From the NCBI RefSeq assembly GCF_023374055.1, contig NZ_JAMBEP010000001.1:186001-250000 (forward strand): a DNA stretch of 64,000 nt, given 5' to 3'. Below are positions 1 to 8,330 of the stretch, in pieces (positions within the stretch are counted from its first letter, which is position 1; every line of letters starts with the position of its first letter). This stretch comes from Luteimonas galliterrae. Its GTDB lineage: Bacteria; Pseudomonadota; Gammaproteobacteria; Xanthomonadales; Xanthomonadaceae. The notes below the pieces were generated by a model. It was given only the letters and a program-made list of their open reading frames with translations, was not told the DNA's origin and searched no databases. The position numbers were made by a program, and so were the translations under genes.

Positions 1-353
1 CCCGCGGCAGCGAGTTCTTCCGAAGGCAGCGGCTTGTCGGAAGAACCGAAGTCGACCGTGCCGGCCTTGATCTGCGCGATGCCGCCGCCGGAACCGATCG
101 ACTGATAGTTGATCTCGTGGCCGGTGGCCTTGTTGTAATCGTCCGACCACTTCGACAGCAGCGGATAGATGAAGGTCGCGCCAGCGCCGGTGATGGTCGC
201 CGACTTCTGGTCGCCCGCAGGCGCTGCGGCAGGCGCCGAGGCCTGGTCGTTGGCGGCAGGCGTGACGGGTGCGTCGCTGGCGCCTTTGCATGCCGCGACG
301 AGCAGCGAGGTCGAAAGTGCGAGCGCGGCAAGGCGGGTCGGGGTGATGTTCAT
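1..353 (-). CDS. pstS: PstS-like phosphate-binding lipoprotein (partial, C-terminus beyond left edge)
   Basis: The N-terminal ~117 residues of a periplasmic phosphate ABC-transporter binding protein are present; the gene continues past base 1. The start at 353 gives a signal peptide ending in a lipobox (LLVAAC, Cys22), so this copy is probably a membrane-anchored lipoprotein. A Pro/Ala-rich linker follows, then the PstS core with [15 protein letters not shown] and the phosphate-loop-like [22 protein letters not shown]. It is clearly paralogous to the exported PstS just upstream (544-1563) and is transcribed in the same direction. Phosphate regulation is likely given the neighbours. pstCAB/phoU probably follow outside the window (inference). 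Confidence 0.9.
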   Translation of the reverse strand, partial: MNITPTRLAALALSTSLLVAACKGASDAPVTPAANDQASAPAAAPAGDQKSATITGAGATFIYPLLSKWSDDYNKATGHEINYQSIGSGGGIAQIKAGTVDFGSSDKPLPSEELAAA

Positions 354-421
354 ATTCGCGGACTCCGTCGTGGCGGCCGGCATAGACTGCCGGTGTGATC
401 GCGCTATGAAATGATGTTTTT

Positions 422-439
422 GTTACACCGCGATGACAT
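422..439 (-). promoter_or_regulatory. Possible Pho box upstream of the lipoprotein pstS
   Basis: On the minus strand, ATGTCATCGCG is followed at 11-bp phasing by GTGTAACAAAA and ACATCATTTCA. The first heptamer matches the CTGTCAT PhoB half-site at 6 of 7 positions, the others poorly. This is weaker than the site at 1616-1666, and the call rests on phasing and gene context. Confidence 0.4.
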
Positions 440-484
440 GGCCCAGGAACCGCTCTAGACGGGGTTCGGGCAGGCGTCCGGCGC

Positions 485-511
485 AAAAAAAGCGCGGGCC
501 GAAGCCCGCGC
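485..511 (-). terminator. Rho-independent terminator after exported pstS
   Basis: On the minus strand there is a perfect 8-bp GC stem (GCGCGGGC/GCCCGCGC) with a TTCG tetraloop, followed by seven T residues. It lies 33 bases past the pstS stop codon at 544. Confidence 0.92.
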
Positions 512-543
512 GAAAGGGGGGAATACCTGATGGAGCGTCGAAC

Positions 544-1563
544 TCAGTACGCCATGTTCTGAGCCCAGTAAGCGTCGATCTGCTGCACCAGCGCGTCCGG
601 CAGCGGCACGTAGTCGAGAGCCTTGGCCTGGGCGTCGCCGTTGGCGTAGACCCACTTGAAGAATTCCTTGGCGTTCTTGGCGCCGGCCGCGTTCTTAGGC
701 TGCTTGTACATGAGGATGAAGTTGGTGGCGGTGATCGGCCAGGAGTTCTCGCCCGGCGCGTTGGTCATCACCAGGTAGAAGTCCTTGGCGGTGCCCCATT
801 CGGCGCTGGCGGCCGCGGCGGTGAAGGTTTCGTCGCTGGGCAGCACGAAGTTGCCGGCGGCGTTCTTCAGGCGCGAATAGGCCATCTTGTTCTGCAGCGC
901 ATAAGACAGTTCGACGTAGCCGATGCCGCCCGAAATCTGCTTGACGTAGGCGGCCACGCCTTCGTTGCCCTTGCCGCCGATGCCGGTGGGCCACTTGACC
1001 GCGGTGCCTTCGCCTACCTTCGACTTCCACTCGGCATTGACCTTGGACAAGTAGTTGACGAAGTTGAAGGTGGTGCCCGAACCGTCGGAGCGATGTACGA
1101 CCGTGATCTTCTTGTCCGGCAGGTTCACGCCGCCGTTCAAGGCGACGATGGCCGGGTCGTTCCACTTGGTGATCTTGCCCAGGAAGATGTTGCCCAGGGT
1201 CTCGCCGTCGAGCTTCATCGCGCCCGAAGGCACGCCCGGCACGTTGATCACCGGCACCACGCCGCCGATCACCGACGGGAACTGGGCCAGGCCGAACTTG
1301 GCCAGTTCGTCCGGCTTCAATGGCGCGTCGGACGAACCGAAATCGACGGTCGCCGCCTTGATCTGGGCGATGCCGCCGCCCGAGCCGATCGACTGGTAGT
1401 TGACTTTCTTGCCGCTGGACTTGGCGTAGTCGGCCGACCATTTGGACATGACCGGATAAACGAACGAGGCGCCGGCGCCGGTGACGTCGGCGGCGAAGGC
1501 GTTGCCTGCGAAGGCGGTCGCCAGCGCGATGGCGGCGACGCGGTACTTGATCGGGTTGAACAC
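544..1563 (-). CDS. pstS: Phosphate ABC transporter substrate-binding protein PstS
   Basis: This 339-residue periplasmic protein binds phosphate and hands it to the PstCAB permease. The start is taken as GTG at 1563 because a signal peptide follows at once (hydrophobic AAIALATAFAGNAFA, cleavage before ADVTG) and an AGGAG-type ribosome site precedes it; the open frame extends further upstream without signal-like sequence. Family motifs include TGAGASFVYPVMSKW near the mature N-terminus, [22 protein letters not shown], and HRSDGSGTTFNFVNYL, the phosphate-contacting SGTT segment. Length matches E. coli PstS. Strong tandem Pho-box repeats lie upstream. It sits between a phosphate porin gene and a second, lipoprotein pstS. 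Confidence 0.96.
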   Translation of the reverse strand: MFNPIKYRVAAIALATAFAGNAFAADVTGAGASFVYPVMSKWSADYAKSSGKKVNYQSIGSGGGIAQIKAATVDFGSSDAPLKPDELAKFGLAQFPSVIGGVVPVINVPGVPSGAMKLDGETLGNIFLGKITKWNDPAIVALNGGVNLPDKKITVVHRSDGSGTTFNFVNYLSKVNAEWKSKVGEGTAVKWPTGIGGKGNEGVAAYVKQISGGIGYVELSYALQNKMAYSRLKNAAGNFVLPSDETFTAAAASAEWGTAKDFYLVMTNAPGENSWPITATNFILMYKQPKNAAGAKNAKEFFKWVYANGDAQAKALDYVPLPDALVQQIDAYWAQNMAY

Positions 1564-1615
1564 GGGTGTGGCTCCTGAGGAAAGATGCGGGCCAGGCCCG
1601 CCCCACGCGCATTTC

Positions 1616-1666
1616 ATAACGGTTCCGTGACAGCGCGATGTTTCCCGGATGACAGTCGCATGACAG
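1616..1666 (-). promoter_or_regulatory. Tandem Pho box (PhoB operator) for pstS
   Basis: On the minus strand two perfect half-sites, CTGTCATGCGA and CTGTCAT, are spaced 11 bp apart (1666-1660 and 1655-1649). Further copies in the same 11-bp register are degenerate: GAAACAT (1644), CTGTCAC (1633) and CCGTTAT (1622). PhoB is known to bind head-to-tail 11-bp repeats of this sequence. The site ends about 53 bp upstream of the pstS start. Confidence 0.88.
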
Positions 1667-1682
1667 GCCTTCCGGCCTCCCA

Positions 1683-1710
1683 AGAGAAAAGGCGCGGCTT
1701 GCGCCGCGCC
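1683..1710 (-). terminator. Rho-independent terminator after the phosphate porin
   Basis: On the minus strand GGCGCGGC-GCAA-GCCGCGCC is followed by TTTTCTCTT. It lies about 40 bases after the porin stop codon and separates the porin and pstS transcription units. Confidence 0.85.
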
Positions 1711-1748
1711 TTCCCTTGCCTATCCACGACGGGGGTTGTGGAAGCTTC

Positions 1749-2987
1749 TTACCAGTAGAACTGCGCGCGCGCTTCGATGATGTTCGGATTGTCTTCCACC
1801 ACGCGGCGGAAGCCCGAGGCGTTGTTGTACTTCTCCTGGTTCACCGTCACGTAGTTCAGCATGAACTTGAAGTTGGAGCGCCAGTACCAGTTCACGCCCA
1901 CGGTCCAGGAATCCATCTTGCCGCCCAGGATGCCGTCGACGGTCGGCGAGCCGCCCGGAGTGGTCGGCGGGATCACGTTGCCGTCGTTCAGGTCGAAGGC
2001 GTCGTAGCGCAGGCCGAGTTGCCACAGGCCGACGCCGGGTTCTTCCGGCAGGTTGGTGACCGGCGTGCCGCCCTTGTAGCCCCAGGTCTCGCCGGTGATG
2101 TTCCACAGGCCCGAGACGTAGAAGCCGTCGCCGGAGAAGTCGTCGAAGTTGCCGTAGCGCTTGACGTCGGTGGTCATGTACTCGGCCTGCATCTTGAATG
2201 GGCCGGTGACCCACAGCGCTTCGGCGCCGATCACGCTGTTGCGATCGGAGGCGCGCAGGCCGCTGCTGCCGGTGTCGACGTAGCGCAACGACACCATGTC
2301 CGCCATCGGACGGGCGCGCAGGCGGATGAAGTCGGCGTCGGTGTCCTTGTCGGTGTACGAAGCGCCGAGGTGGAAGATGCTGCCGGCCTCGTTGATCGGG
2401 GCCCAGTAGCCGCGCACGCTGTAGCCGCTGCCATGCTCGCGGTTGCGGGTCAGTTCGCGGCCGAAGTAGCTGGCGGTGATCGCCCAGTTGGCATCGCCGA
2501 AGTTGTACTGCACGCCCAGGCGGCGCGGAGTGCCCAGACTGTTGGTGATCGAGGCCTTGGAGATGAAGTCGTTGTTCTTGGTGGAGGACAGTTCCTCCAT
2601 CGTGGCGCCGGGCTGCTTGAACTGGCCGACCTGGATGAAGTGGTTGGCGTTGTTGCCGAACTTGTACTTGACGTTGGCGTCCAGGAACTTGTCGTCCTTG
2701 GCGTCGTAGCCCAGCACCCATTCGATATTGCCCGGGCCCTTGCCCTTGAGCACCAGTTCGGCGCGGCGCAATTCGTTCAAGTAATCGTCGCCGTCGACGT
2801 CGGACCCCGCGGTATCGGCGCCGTAGTCGTTCAGGTCGGTGTCGAAGCTGTAGAAATCAGCCTGGACCAGGCCTTCGAAGCTGACTTCGGAATTGCCGAT
2901 CACGTCGATGGCGATCTCGGCGTGGGCGGCGGGTGCGGCCAGCGCCGCAAGCAGCGCGAGACTCAGGGTGCTCGGGGTAAGTTTCAT
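1749..2987 (-). CDS. Phosphate-selective porin (OprO/OprP family)
   Basis: This 412-residue outer-membrane beta-barrel protein is predicted to admit phosphate or polyphosphate. It has a cleavable signal peptide (ALLAALAAPAAHA, mature start about residue 24), alternating amphipathic strands throughout, the family-typical early segment RRAELVLKGKGPGNIEWVLGYD, and a C-terminal aromatic strand ending in ...AQFYW, the usual barrel-assembly signal. Size and layout match OprP/OprO homologues. It lies directly upstream of two pstS genes on the same strand. Upstream (around 3047-3062) there is a single CTGTCAT heptamer, so Pho control is plausible but the box is incomplete. Confidence 0.9.
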   Translation of the reverse strand: MKLTPSTLSLALLAALAAPAAHAEIAIDVIGNSEVSFEGLVQADFYSFDTDLNDYGADTAGSDVDGDDYLNELRRAELVLKGKGPGNIEWVLGYDAKDDKFLDANVKYKFGNNANHFIQVGQFKQPGATMEELSSTKNNDFISKASITNSLGTPRRLGVQYNFGDANWAITASYFGRELTRNREHGSGYSVRGYWAPINEAGSIFHLGASYTDKDTDADFIRLRARPMADMVSLRYVDTGSSGLRASDRNSVIGAEALWVTGPFKMQAEYMTTDVKRYGNFDDFSGDGFYVSGLWNITGETWGYKGGTPVTNLPEEPGVGLWQLGLRYDAFDLNDGNVIPPTTPGGSPTVDGILGGKMDSWTVGVNWYWRSNFKFMLNYVTVNQEKYNNASGFRRVVEDNPNIIEARAQFYW

Positions 2988-3154
2988 CGTTTAGGCCCTT
3001 CGGGCGTGAGGAGAGACGCCGCGCAGCGTAGGGCGTGAATATTTCGTTGCGATGACAGCCTGTCTTTTTTCTGGCCGCCGTGCGTCGCGAGGCTGGCGCC
3101 AGAGCATCGCGTCGCAGTTTTGCGGGGCAATGACCGGAAAATGACGTTTCGGCG

Positions 3155-3880
3155 TCAGACGGTCTTGTCAGGGAACCGACACAAATCGCGGACGATGCAA
3201 CCGGGGCAGTCGGGCTTGCGCGCCTTGCAGACGTAGCGGCCGTGCAGGATCAGCCAGTGGTGCGCGTCCTGCCGGAACGCGGCCGGCACGGCCTCCAGCA
3301 GCCGGTCTTCCACTTCGCGCACGTTCTTGCCCGGCGCCAGGCCGGTGCGGTTGGCGACGCGGGAGATGTGCGTGTCCACGGCGATGGTCGATTCGCCGAA
3401 GGCGGTGTTGAGCACCACGTTGGCGGTCTTGCGGCCTACGCCGGGCAGGGCTTCGAGCGATTCGCGGTCGCGCGGCACTTCGCCGCCGTGGCGTTCCAGC
3501 AACAGGCGGCTCATCGCGATCACATTGGCGGCCTTGGCGTTGAACAGGCCGATCGTCGCGATGTAGCGCTTCAGCCTTTCCTCGCCCAGCGCAAGCATCG
3601 CCGCCGGCGTGTTCGCGACCGGGAACAGGCGCCGGGTGGCCTTGTTGACGCCGACGTCGGTGGCCTGCGCCGACAGGATCACCGCGACCAGCAATTCGTA
3701 GGGCGTGCGGTATTCGAGTTCGGTCTTGGGCGCCGGGTTGAGCTCGGAAAACCGCACGAACATCTCGTGGATTTCGGCCGGCGTCATGCGCTTGCCGCGC
3801 CGTTCGGCCTTGGCGGCGGCGGGTGCGGTTTTCGCAGCTTTCTTCGTCGGCGTTTTTTTCGTTGCAGCAGGCTTGCGCAT
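3155..3880 (-). CDS. nth: Endonuclease III (DNA glycosylase/AP lyase)
   Basis: This is a base-excision repair enzyme that removes oxidised pyrimidines and nicks abasic sites. The 241 residues hold the helix-hairpin-helix LPGVGRKTANVV with the catalytic Lys, the catalytic Asp in IAVDTHISRV, and the C-terminal iron-sulfur loop C-x6-C-x2-C-x5-C (CKARKPDCPGCIVRDLC). From MTPAEIHEMF onward it aligns with E. coli Nth throughout. The start at 3880 adds a ~30-residue Lys/Ala-rich basic tail and overlaps the stop of the upstream gene by one base (ATGA-type coupling). A later start at the internal Met32 is possible. Confidence 0.95.
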   Translation of the reverse strand: MRKPAATKKTPTKKAAKTAPAAAKAERRGKRMTPAEIHEMFVRFSELNPAPKTELEYRTPYELLVAVILSAQATDVGVNKATRRLFPVANTPAAMLALGEERLKRYIATIGLFNAKAANVIAMSRLLLERHGGEVPRDRESLEALPGVGRKTANVVLNTAFGESTIAVDTHISRVANRTGLAPGKNVREVEDRLLEAVPAAFRQDAHHWLILHGRYVCKARKPDCPGCIVRDLCRFPDKTV

Positions 3881-4266
3881 CACTTCGGTTCCTTCCCGCC
3901 TGCGGCGCGCGCCTTGGCGCGCGCCAACGCGGCGGCGGCGGCCGTGGGCAATCCGGGGGCTTTGACGGCCGCTGCCGGCGCTGCGGCCGCGCGCTTCGCT
4001 TGCAGCGCTTCGTCGCGGCGTTGCAACCGCGCTTGCCGGGCGCGATAGCGTTCGCGTGCGGCCAGCGCGCGCAGGCGGGCGCCGCGCGCCTGCTGCTGCA
4101 GCGCGATGCAGGCGGGCGCGCAATGCGCGCAGGCGGGGTGCTCGAGCAAGCCGAGGTCGATGGCGCGGTCGAGATCTTCGGCGGCCAAGGCGGCGGCGAT
4201 GGCATGGGCGGTCGCGCCTTGCGGATAGACGCAGCGGCAAATCGGGCAAGGGCGGTTCGTATCCAT
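3880..4266 (-). CDS. Small cysteine-rich protein of unknown function
   Basis: I do not recognise a named family. The 128-residue product has a Cys/His-rich N-terminal half (CPICRCVYP near residue 7, then HPACAHCAPAC), which suggests a zinc-binding or iron-sulfur site, followed by a long Arg/Ala-rich helical tail. It overlaps nth by one base and is probably co-transcribed and translationally coupled with it. The start at 4266 is preferred; an in-frame ATG at 4287 lies inside a repeat hairpin. Possible relation to the short RnfB-like proteins seen beside nth in xanthomonads is a guess. Confidence 0.6.
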   Translation of the reverse strand: MDTNRPCPICRCVYPQGATAHAIAAALAAEDLDRAIDLGLLEHPACAHCAPACIALQQQARGARLRALAARERYRARQARLQRRDEALQAKRAAAAPAAAVKAPGLPTAAAAALARAKARAAGGKEPK

Positions 4267-4282
4267 CGCGTCAGGGGTTTTT

Positions 4283-4367
4283 GTCATCCCGGACGCAGTG
4301 AGGGATCTGCTTGCGGCTACTGCGCCGCGGCTCGTAAGCAGATCACTCACCGCGTTCGGGATGGCAT
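4283..4367. repeat. Inverted-repeat hairpin element (ATCCCGGACGC family)
   Basis: Arms of about 28 bases (catcccggacgcagtgaggg... and ...ctcaccgcgttcgggatg) flank a short GC loop. Partial relatives occur at 55162-55188 and 49269-49344. It lies between the small Cys-rich gene and the enoyl-CoA hydratase gene. Confidence 0.8.
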
Positions 4368-4441
4368 GGAAAGGTTCGGAACGACAACGTCAGTGTCGGA
4401 CGACATCGGACGGGTTCGGGATGGCGCTTGGCCGGCGGCGC

Positions 4442-5224
4442 TCACACGCCCTTGAAAACCGGCTTGCGCTTGTCGAGAAACGCACGCGTGCCTTCGCGCA
4501 TGTCGTCGCTGGAGAACACCAGGCCGAATTGCGCCGATTCGTATTCCAGGCCTTCCTCGATGCCGCATTCCGCGCCGACGTTGACGCAGTCGATCATGCC
4601 CCGCAATGCCAGCGGCGCCGCATGGGCCAACTGTTCGGCGAGCTTCATCGTTTCTGCTTCCAGCTCCGCGGCGGGCACTACGCGGTTGACGATGCCCAAC
4701 TGCAAGGCGCGCGCCGCGTCGATCGGCGCGCCGGTCAGGCAGAGCTCCAAGGTCGCCGCGCGCCCGGCCAGCCGCAACAGCCGCTGGCTGCCGCCGAAGC
4801 CCGGGATCAGGCCCAGATTGATCTCCGGTTGCCCGAGTTTCGCGTGATCGGCGGCGATGCGCAGGTGGCAGCACATGGCCAGCTCCAATCCGCCGCCGAG
4901 GGCGAAACCGTTGACCATCGCGATTACCGGTTTGGGCATTTTCTCGACGCGCCGCATCATCCGCTGGCCGCGCAGCGAGAAATCGCGGCCTTGCACCGGG
5001 CTCAGCGAGGACATCTCGGCGATGTCGGCGCCGGCGACGAAGGCCTTGGGTCCGGCGCCGGTCAACACCACCACGCGCACGGCCGGATCTTCGGCGGCAT
5101 CGTCGAACGCGGCGTGAAGCGCGGCCAGCGTGGCGGCGTCGAGCGCGTTCAATTTGTCGGGGCGGTTTACGGCGACCACGCGGATGGCGCCGCGGTCGGT
5201 CAGGATCAACGGGGCTTCGGACAT
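4442..5224 (-). CDS. Enoyl-CoA hydratase
   Basis: This 260-residue crotonase-superfamily enzyme is predicted to hydrate trans-2-enoyl-CoA in fatty-acid beta-oxidation. Both catalytic glutamates of true hydratases are visible: one in GGGLELAMCC (around residue 112) and one in GQPEINLGLIPG (around residue 132). The oxyanion-hole region FVAGADIAEM is also present. The start at 5224 gives the usual N-terminus with no leader. It is divergent from the FKBP-type gene at 5415. The exact acyl substrate cannot be told from sequence. Confidence 0.88.
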   Translation of the reverse strand: MSEAPLILTDRGAIRVVAVNRPDKLNALDAATLAALHAAFDDAAEDPAVRVVVLTGAGPKAFVAGADIAEMSSLSPVQGRDFSLRGQRMMRRVEKMPKPVIAMVNGFALGGGLELAMCCHLRIAADHAKLGQPEINLGLIPGFGGSQRLLRLAGRAATLELCLTGAPIDAARALQLGIVNRVVPAAELEAETMKLAEQLAHAAPLALRGMIDCVNVGAECGIEEGLEYESAQFGLVFSSDDMREGTRAFLDKRKPVFKGV

Positions 5225-5414
5225 GCTTGAGCTCGTTTCTGAGGGGCTGGATGGGGCGGGAATCGGCCGCTGCGTGGAACTTCGCCGGTCCGCGGCGGTC
5301 ACAGGGCTGCCGTCAGTGGCAGTTAAGCCGCTTGCCGGGTATCCTACCGCGTTCCAATCGGGGCGGTTTTTCCGCCCCGCGCCATTTACGGCCCAATTCT
5401 GGAGGTATCGCTGC

Positions 5415-6116
5415 ATGAAGTTGCGTTTGTTAGCTGCCGCATTCACGGCCCTGATCCTGACGGCCGGTACCGCCAGCGCCCAGGACACGACGTCCGAAAA
5501 AGGCAAATTGAGCTATTACTTCGGTTACGACTTCGGCCGTAGCCTGGCCGAATCCGGAGAGCAGATCGATGCCGCCACCTTGACCAAGGCGGTCCAGGAC
5601 GGCCTGGCCAAGAAGCAGCCGTCGATCGCCATCGATCAGCTGCGTCCGGCCGTCGAAGCCTTCCAGAAGCGCCAGCAGGCCAAGGCCCAGGCCGCCAAGG
5701 CCGCGTTCGACAAGGACGCTGCCGCCAACAAGACCAAGAGCGACCAGTTCCTGGCCCAGAACAAGGCCAAGACCGGCGTGAAGCTCCTGCCGAGCGGCGT
5801 GCAGTACCGCGTCATCGAAAACGGCACCGGCGCCAAGCCCACCACGGCCAGCACCGTCGGCCTGGAAGTAGCCGGCCCGTTCCCCTTCGGCCAGCGTCCC
5901 ACCGACCCGAACCAGGGCAAGGCGCAGACCGTGCCCAGCGTCAAGCTGAGCGAAGTGGACATGCAGGCCATGCGCGAAGTGCTGCAGCAGATGCCGGCCG
6001 GCTCGAAGTGGGAAGTGGTGTTGCCGCCCGAGAAGGCGTTCGGCGCCGATCCGCGCAGCGGTTTCCCGCCCAATGTGGCGGTGGCCTTCGAGGTCAAGCT
6101 GCTGAGCGTGAAGTGA
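5415..6116 (+). CDS. FKBP-type peptidyl-prolyl isomerase-like periplasmic protein
   Basis: A 233-residue exported protein: signal peptide to about residue 21 (ALILTAGTASA), an FKBP N-terminal dimerisation domain (KGKLSYYFGYDFGRSLAES through a Lys/Ala-rich helix, residues 25-120), then a C-terminal FKBP-like domain. That domain starts normally (GVQYRVIENGTGAKP) but is divergent and shortened in its middle, so isomerase activity is doubtful; a chaperone role is equally likely. It ends with the usual VAFEVKLLSV strand. The start is supported by GGAGG at 5401-5405. The upstream in-frame extension has no coding character. Confidence 0.85.
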   Translation: MKLRLLAAAFTALILTAGTASAQDTTSEKGKLSYYFGYDFGRSLAESGEQIDAATLTKAVQDGLAKKQPSIAIDQLRPAVEAFQKRQQAKAQAAKAAFDKDAAANKTKSDQFLAQNKAKTGVKLLPSGVQYRVIENGTGAKPTTASTVGLEVAGPFPFGQRPTDPNQGKAQTVPSVKLSEVDMQAMREVLQQMPAGSKWEVVLPPEKAFGADPRSGFPPNVAVAFEVKLLSVK

Positions 6117-6157
6117 CGTTTTGACCCATGCGCGCATAGCGCGAATGGCTTGCCAAA

Positions 6158-6226
6158 ACGTCGTCCCGGCGAAAGCCGGAATCCAGGAGTCACCATTACG
6201 CCGGCCTATGCCGGCGTAATTTTTTT
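6158..6226. repeat. Short hairpins of the GTCATTCCCGC-type repeat family
   Basis: gtcgtcccggcgaaagccggaatccagg is a half copy of the element found complete at 12612, 16766 and 44037. It is followed by a separate hairpin, ttacgccggc-ctat-gccggcgtaa, with eight T residues, which may terminate the FKBP transcript. Confidence 0.65.
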
Positions 6227-6235
6227 TGTGGCACC

Positions 6236-6326
6236 GCTTTTCGCAGGAGCGGCTTTAGCCGCGAGCTCTTTCCCATGTCCGCGGCGATCTGGCAAAAGCT
6301 CGCGGCTAAAGCCGCTCCTACGAAAA
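6236..6326. repeat. REP-like inverted pair (BIME) 1
   Basis: Two copies of a ~30-base unit (CTTTTCGYAGGAGCGGCTTTAGCCGCGAGCT, here described in full by position) face each other across about 30 unrelated bases. Each unit is itself a short palindrome. At least ten such pairs occur in this window, all intergenic. Confidence 0.9.
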
Positions 6327-6374
6327 GCCGGCTTCCACCGCGGCGGGAGCGATGATCGGCGATAATCCGCAGCG

Positions 6375-6599
6375 ATGACGTTCGCGAACCCGCCCCCCGT
6401 CTACCGCGCCGTACTGAGCCCCTGCACCGGCGTATGCACGATGGACACGTACGGCCTGTGCGGCGGTTGCCACCGCACCCTGGACGAGATCGCCCGCTGG
6501 AGCGTGATGGGCGACGACGAGCGCTTGAGGCTTATGGAAACCGTGCTGCCCGAGCGCGAGCGGCGCGGCCATCAATCCGGCGGCCGCAAACCGGAATGA
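6375..6599 (+). CDS. DUF1289 family small protein
   Basis: A 74-residue protein with the family signature SPCTGVCTMD...GLCGGCHRTLDEIARW. Four conserved cysteines (positions about 17, 21, 29, 32) suggest a metal or iron-sulfur site; the function of the family is not known. Its stop overlaps the start of the Nudix gene (ATGA at 6596), so the two are translationally coupled. Confidence 0.85.
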   Translation: MTFANPPPVYRAVLSPCTGVCTMDTYGLCGGCHRTLDEIARWSVMGDDERLRLMETVLPERERRGHQSGGRKPE

Positions 6600-7225
6600 A
6601 ATTCCCTATCGATCAAGCCCGCCTGCAACAGGCGCTGCACCCGCTGGCCGACGCGCCGACGGCGCCCGGCTGGAATGCGGAAGAGCTGCACGGCCTGCTG
6701 CCGCTCGACGCCGCATCAGTCGAAGCCGCGGTGCTGGTAGGTCTGCTGCCGCGCGATGGCCGCTTGAACGTGGTGCTGACGCGCCGCACCGACGCCCTGC
6801 GTCAGCATGCGGGACAGGTGAGTTTTCCCGGCGGGCGCATCGAGCCCGACGACGCCGACCCGGTCGCCGCCGCGCTGCGCGAGGCGCGCGAGGAAATCGG
6901 CCTGCCGCGAGCGCAGGCGACGCCTTGGGGCTATCTGGATCCATTGTCGACGATCACCGGCTACCGGGTGCTGCCGGTGGTGGCGGGCATCGATTCCGCG
7001 TTCGTCGCGGTGCCCGATCCCAACGAAGTCGCCGAAGTCTTCGAGGTGCCGCTGGATTACCTGATGACGCCGGATAACCTCGCGCGCATCGACATCGAAT
7101 ACCGCGGCCGTCCTCGCCACGTGCTCGAGTATCGCAACTACGAGCTGGCGCCGGAGCAGCGCATCTGGGGCGCGACGGCATCGATCCTTTTCAATCTGCG
7201 GCAACGCCTGGAGGACGCGCCATGA
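6596..7225 (+). CDS. Nudix hydrolase, CoA pyrophosphatase type (NudL-like)
   Basis: This 209-residue enzyme is predicted to cleave coenzyme A or its derivatives to 4'-phosphopantetheine and 3',5'-ADP. The Nudix box is present as GGRIEPDDADPVAAALREA then REEIGL (about residues 79-103), preceded by the CoA-specific motif LRQHAGQVSFPGG. The ATG at 6596 overlaps the preceding stop and the 3' end overlaps the rhodanese gene start, making a tight three-gene operon. Confidence 0.92.
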   Translation: MKFPIDQARLQQALHPLADAPTAPGWNAEELHGLLPLDAASVEAAVLVGLLPRDGRLNVVLTRRTDALRQHAGQVSFPGGRIEPDDADPVAAALREAREEIGLPRAQATPWGYLDPLSTITGYRVLPVVAGIDSAFVAVPDPNEVAEVFEVPLDYLMTPDNLARIDIEYRGRPRHVLEYRNYELAPEQRIWGATASILFNLRQRLEDAP

Positions 7226-8070
7226 CCGGATGGACCACGCTGGTGCAGGCGGAAACATTGGCCGATGCGCTGGAGCGGCACGATCTGGCGATCGTCGACT
7301 GCCGTTTCTCGCTGGCCGATACGGACGCCGGCGAGCGCGCTCATGCGCAGTCGCATGTGCCCGGCGCGCTGTACGCGCATCTGGATCGCGATCTCTCCGA
7401 TCACCGCAAGCAGGGGCAGGGCCGCCACCCGTGGCCGGACGCCGGAGATTTCACCGCCGTGCTCGGCAAGTGGGGCATTACTGCGCAGACGCAAGTCGTG
7501 GCCTACGACGACGGCGAAGGCGCGTATGCGGCGCGGCTGTGGTTCCTACTGCGCGCGCTGGGCCATGAGCGCGTGGCCGTGCTCGATGGCGGTTGGACGC
7601 GTTGGCTCGCGCTAGGCCTGCCGGTGGAAACGCAGATCCGTTCGCCGCAGCCCGTGGACTACGAGGCGTCGTTCGACGAGAGCATGCTGCTGGACGCGAC
7701 CCAGGTGCAGGCGCATCTGGACGCCGGCGGCCTGCTGGTCGATGCGCGCGGCGCTGAGCGTTTCCGTGGCGAGGTCGAACCGTTGGATCGTGTCGCAGGC
7801 CACGTGCCGGGCGCGCAGAACCGGCCTTATCCGTTGAATCTGTCCGACGGCCGTTTCAAATCCAGGGAAGATCTGGCGGAAGAATTCCAGCGATTGCTGC
7901 AAGGCCGCGATCCGCGCGAAATGGTGGCGATGTGCGGTTCGGGCGTCACCGCCTGTCATCACCTGCTGGCGATGGCACATGCCGGATTGCCGGGCGCGAA
8001 GCTGTTCGCCGGTTCATGGAGCGGGTGGATCAGCGATCCGTCGCGGCCGGTCGCCACAGGTACAGCGTAA
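7222..8070 (+). CDS. Two-domain rhodanese sulfurtransferase (SseA/3-mercaptopyruvate type)
   Basis: 282 residues with two rhodanese domains: an inactive N-terminal one (residues 5-130, Asp in place of the active Cys at YDDGEGAYAARLW) and a catalytic C-terminal one with the active-site loop CGSGVTACH (Cys about 240). The CGSGVTA loop is typical of mercaptopyruvate sulfurtransferases rather than thiosulfate-type CRKGVT loops. Its ATG overlaps the Nudix stop by four bases. Confidence 0.9.
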   Translation: MTGWTTLVQAETLADALERHDLAIVDCRFSLADTDAGERAHAQSHVPGALYAHLDRDLSDHRKQGQGRHPWPDAGDFTAVLGKWGITAQTQVVAYDDGEGAYAARLWFLLRALGHERVAVLDGGWTRWLALGLPVETQIRSPQPVDYEASFDESMLLDATQVQAHLDAGGLLVDARGAERFRGEVEPLDRVAGHVPGAQNRPYPLNLSDGRFKSREDLAEEFQRLLQGRDPREMVAMCGSGVTACHHLLAMAHAGLPGAKLFAGSWSGWISDPSRPVATGTA

Positions 8071-8094
8071 TTTCTGCAACAGCGACGCGCGCTG

Positions 8095-8222
8095 TTCCTT
8101 CTCCCATCGGGAGAAGGTGGCGCGCAGCGCCGGATGAGGGTTCGGGGCGAGTACGGAGCTTCAATCGCACACCGAACCCTCATCCGCCCTTCGGGCACCT
8201 TCTCCCGATGGGAGAAGGAACA
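8095..8222. repeat. Inverted-repeat element (CCTTCTCCC...GGGAGAAGG family) copy 1
   Basis: Arms ccttctcccatcgggagaagg and ggcgcgcagcgccggatgag face complementary arms about 60 bases on. Similar elements sit at 15848-16004 and 55831-55958. It lies between the convergent rhodanese and isomerase genes. Confidence 0.85.
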
Positions 8223-8330
8223 GCAGATGCGAAGCGCTACGACAGTCGCCCTGCTCGACGATACGCTCGGTCGAAGCGGAATTGCGCAGCAGCGCATCGC
8301 CGACCCGCGCCGGCCGCATCCGCGTCACCG

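Noticed and set aside
433-3038. Long open frames (381 and 440 codons) on the plus strand over pstS and the porin
   Set aside because: They are antisense shadows of high-GC coding sequence: Arg/Val/Gly-rich, no family motifs, and fully overlapped by well-recognised minus-strand genes.
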